Below, piece by piece: positions 6,301 to 6,473 of a DNA stretch of 6,473 bases. The stretch comes from Collinsella sp. GTDB taxonomy: Bacteria; Actinomycetota; Coriobacteriia; Coriobacteriales; Coriobacteriaceae. The DNA is taken from assembly GCA_014871545.1 (NCBI GenBank), contig WGSR01000086.1, forward strand, positions 1 through 6,473, written 5' to 3'. The notes beneath the pieces were generated by a model, which saw only the letters and a list, made by a program, of their open reading frames with translations, made no database searches and was not told the origin of the DNA. Every line of letters starts with the position of its first letter. The first letter of the stretch is position 1. The position numbers were made by a program, and so were the translations under genes.

Positions 6301-6369
6301 AAGAACGCCCCCAACGGCTAAGGAGTGTCCCCAGGTGCCGACAGAAAAGGAACGTCCCCAAGTGCCGGC
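6301..6369. repeat. Degenerate short tandem repeat array upstream of recQ
   Basis: Two 23-bp units, at 6320-6342 and 6347-6369, match at 19 of 23 positions and share the frame AAGGA..GTCCCCA.GTGCCG.C. A shorter degenerate copy (AAGAACGCCCCCAACGGC) lies at 6301-6318. On the minus strand the units read as GGGGACGTTCCTT and GGGGACACTCCTT. My recollection is that similar motifs are scattered through intergenic regions of Collinsella-type genomes, but I cannot verify this here. The array lies upstream of the recQ -10 box and has no open reading frame with coding character. Confidence 0.6.
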
Positions 6370-6436
6370 CCGGCAACGCCGATGTTTTGGCGCGGACAGA
6401 CACTATGACCCGATCCGAGGGCACGGAAACGACAGG

Positions 6437-6466
6437 AGCCCCCGCTCGTGACCGCGGGTCGGGGCT
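6437..6466. other. Imperfect inverted repeat at the right edge
   Basis: AGCCCC (6437-6442) pairs with GGGGCT (6461-6466), and a short inner CGC/GCG pairing is possible with a bulge. Read on the minus strand it is followed by CCTGTCGTTTCC, a poor but not absent T-rich tail. It could therefore be a weak terminator of a minus-strand gene beyond the window. The stem is too short and interrupted for confidence. Confidence 0.3.
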
Positions 6467-6473
6467 GCGACAA

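Noticed and set aside
6301..6369. CRISPR array
   Set aside because: The units are 23 bp with gaps of only a few bases, degenerate, and without unique spacers or nearby cas genes.
4226..6451. A 741-codon open frame on the plus strand opposite recQ
   Set aside because: It is the antisense shadow of recQ, which has every helicase motif. Its translation is rich in Ala, His, Arg, Gly and Leu, typical of the reverse frame of GC-rich genes, and shows no domain.

Overview
The window is GC-rich, densely coded bacterial DNA. It most resembles a gut actinobacterium of the class Coriobacteriia, probably Collinsella or a close relative. That placement rests on base composition, codon use, the protein variants present and a GGGGACGTTCCT-type repeat near the right edge. 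It is an inference from the sequence, not a database match.

Layout from left to right. (1) The last 29 codons of an unidentified plus-strand gene end at 91. (2) metA (115-1041, minus) converges on that gene. It encodes homoserine O-acetyltransferase, the first committed step of methionine synthesis, and carries the Glu111 that marks acetyl-CoA use. (3) A 210-bp divergent intergenic region separates metA from a plus-strand gene of the lactate/malate dehydrogenase superfamily (1252-2229). That gene looks most like L-2-hydroxyisocaproate dehydrogenase and ends in a textbook intrinsic terminator (2271-2314). (4) A minus-strand block follows, transcribed right to left: recQ helicase (6214-4235), a GntR/HutC-type regulator (4232-3477) beginning two bases after the recQ stop, and then a FrlB-like SIS-domain sugar-phosphate deglycase/isomerase gene (3332-2364). 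(5) The 259 bp right of recQ holds its likely -10 box, a degenerate short tandem repeat array and an imperfect inverted repeat at the edge.

The regulator and SIS gene probably form a small substrate-responsive unit. Between them is a plausible sigma-70 promoter facing the SIS gene. One pair of 10-bp tandem direct repeats covers the predicted transcription start, and a second pair lies upstream of the -35. These are good candidates for the regulator's operators. No sugar kinase, transporter or PTS gene for this pathway lies in the window, so the substrate is unknown.

Most of the window is conserved metabolism and DNA repair. I found no CRISPR array, integrase, insertion sequence, toxin-antitoxin pair or defence cassette. 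The most interesting part is the regulator, paired operators and SIS gene, together with the tight recQ-regulator junction. No previously undescribed system can be claimed from this sequence alone.
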